Part shown: positions 6,067 through 6,233 of the stretch, piece by piece
How positions within the stretch are numbered: position 1 is the first letter of the stretch
Layout of the letters: each line of letters starts with the position of its first letter
The notes under the pieces: model-generated
The model's database searches: none
Told to the model about the DNA's origin: nothing
The model's input: the letters and a program-made list of their open reading frames with translations, nothing else
Translations under genes and position numbers: made by a program
Assembly: GCA_905200265.1 (NCBI GenBank)
Contig: CAJKJS010000092.1
Span: forward strand, 1-6,233
Origin: an uncultured Oscillospiraceae bacterium
GTDB lineage: Bacteria > Bacillota > Clostridia > Oscillospirales > Acutalibacteraceae
Length of the DNA stretch: 6,233 bases
Reading direction: 5' to 3'

Positions 6067-6095
6067 TTGATTTTTACGTACATGTATGCTATAAT
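6067..6095 (+). promoter_or_regulatory. Promoter of the tRNA-Leu gene
   Basis: TTGATT (6067-6072), a 17-bp spacer and a perfect TATAAT (6090-6095) with TGC in front, an extended -10. Transcription would start near 6102, about 15 nt before the tRNA. The 11-mer TATGCTATAAT is identical to that of the HAD promoter. Confidence 0.85.
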
Positions 6096-6116
6096 GTTTT
6101 ATGTTATGCACCACAC

Positions 6117-6203
6117 GCCGGTGTGGCGGAATTGGCAGACGCAAGGGACTTAAAATCCCTCGGTGGAAACATCGTACCGGTTCGAGCCCGGTCACCGGCA
6201 CCA
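6117..6203 (+). tRNA. tRNA-Leu, anticodon UAA
   Basis: An 87-nt class II tRNA. The acceptor stem GCCGGTG (6117-6123) pairs with CACCGGC (6193-6199); the discriminator is A and CCA is encoded (6201-6203). The anticodon stem AGGGA/TCCCT holds the loop CTTAAAA, with anticodon TAA at 6151-6153. The long variable arm CGGTG-GAAA-CATCG (6161-6174) is typical of leucine tRNAs. The T arm ACCGG/CCGGT carries TTCGAGC. It reads UUA and, by wobble, UUG. No second tRNA follows within the remaining 30 bases. Confidence 0.97.
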
Positions 6204-6212
6204 GATAAGGGC

Positions 6213-6233
6213 TAGCATGCAAGTTGCATGCTA
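6213..6233. repeat. Inverted repeat after tRNA-Leu, probably the start of a terminator
   Basis: TAGCATGCAA and TTGCATGCTA are perfect 10-base arms around one G. As RNA this folds into an 8-bp stem with an AAGTT loop. It begins 9 bp after the CCA end, where a tRNA terminator is expected. The window stops at its last base, so the T tail cannot be seen. Confidence 0.6.

Noticed and set aside
5872..6222. Minus-strand open frame of 116 codons over the padR end and tRNA-Leu
   Set aside because: It runs antisense through the tRNA and a terminator; its VTGLEP-like start is the well-known false protein made by reading a tRNA gene backwards.
6117..6233. tRNA-Leu as an attachment site for an integrated element
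   Set aside because: Integration into tRNA 3' ends is common, but no integrase or repeated tRNA end is visible and the window stops 30 bases later; the palindrome there fits a terminator better.

Overview
The window looks like chromosomal DNA of a spore-forming, moderately GC-rich Clostridia-type Firmicute, perhaps an Oscillospiraceae/Ruminococcaceae gut bacterium. The grounds are strong AGGAGG-type ribosome binding sites, a spmA-spmB sporulation pair, a clostridial-type cellobiose phosphorylase and a TTG and a GTG start. The lineage is an inference from gene content; I cannot name a species.

Layout. Bases 2-1978 hold the 3' part of a GH94 cellobiose phosphorylase gene whose start lies before the window. 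It is closed by a strong hairpin terminator (2001-2040). An extended -10 promoter (2054-2081) then starts a two-gene unit: a Cof-type HAD phosphatase (2121-2981) and, 18 bp on, an MFS transporter with a TTG start (3000-4235). On the minus strand spmA (5326-4736) and spmB (4739-4230) form a tightly coupled pair that converges on the MFS gene. The two converging genes end inside the same palindromic hexamer, TTATAA. A 298-bp AT-rich gap separates spmA from a divergent plus-strand PadR-family regulator gene (5625-5999), which has its own promoter and terminator. The window ends with a promoter, a tRNA-Leu(UAA) gene with encoded CCA (6117-6203), and an inverted repeat cut off by the window edge.

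How the parts work together. Cellobiose phosphorylase splits imported cellobiose with phosphate to give glucose and glucose 1-phosphate. The HAD phosphatase and MFS exporter are probably cotranscribed, but their substrates cannot be read from sequence. SpmA/SpmB act in spore core dehydration. The PadR protein could regulate itself, and possibly spmAB across the shared intergenic region; weak symmetric sequences there fit that idea but do not prove it.

I see no CRISPR array, insertion sequence, phage gene or clearly new system. The most interesting signals are small-scale: the shared stop hexamer, the spmA/spmB junction, and the symmetric sites between spmA and padR.
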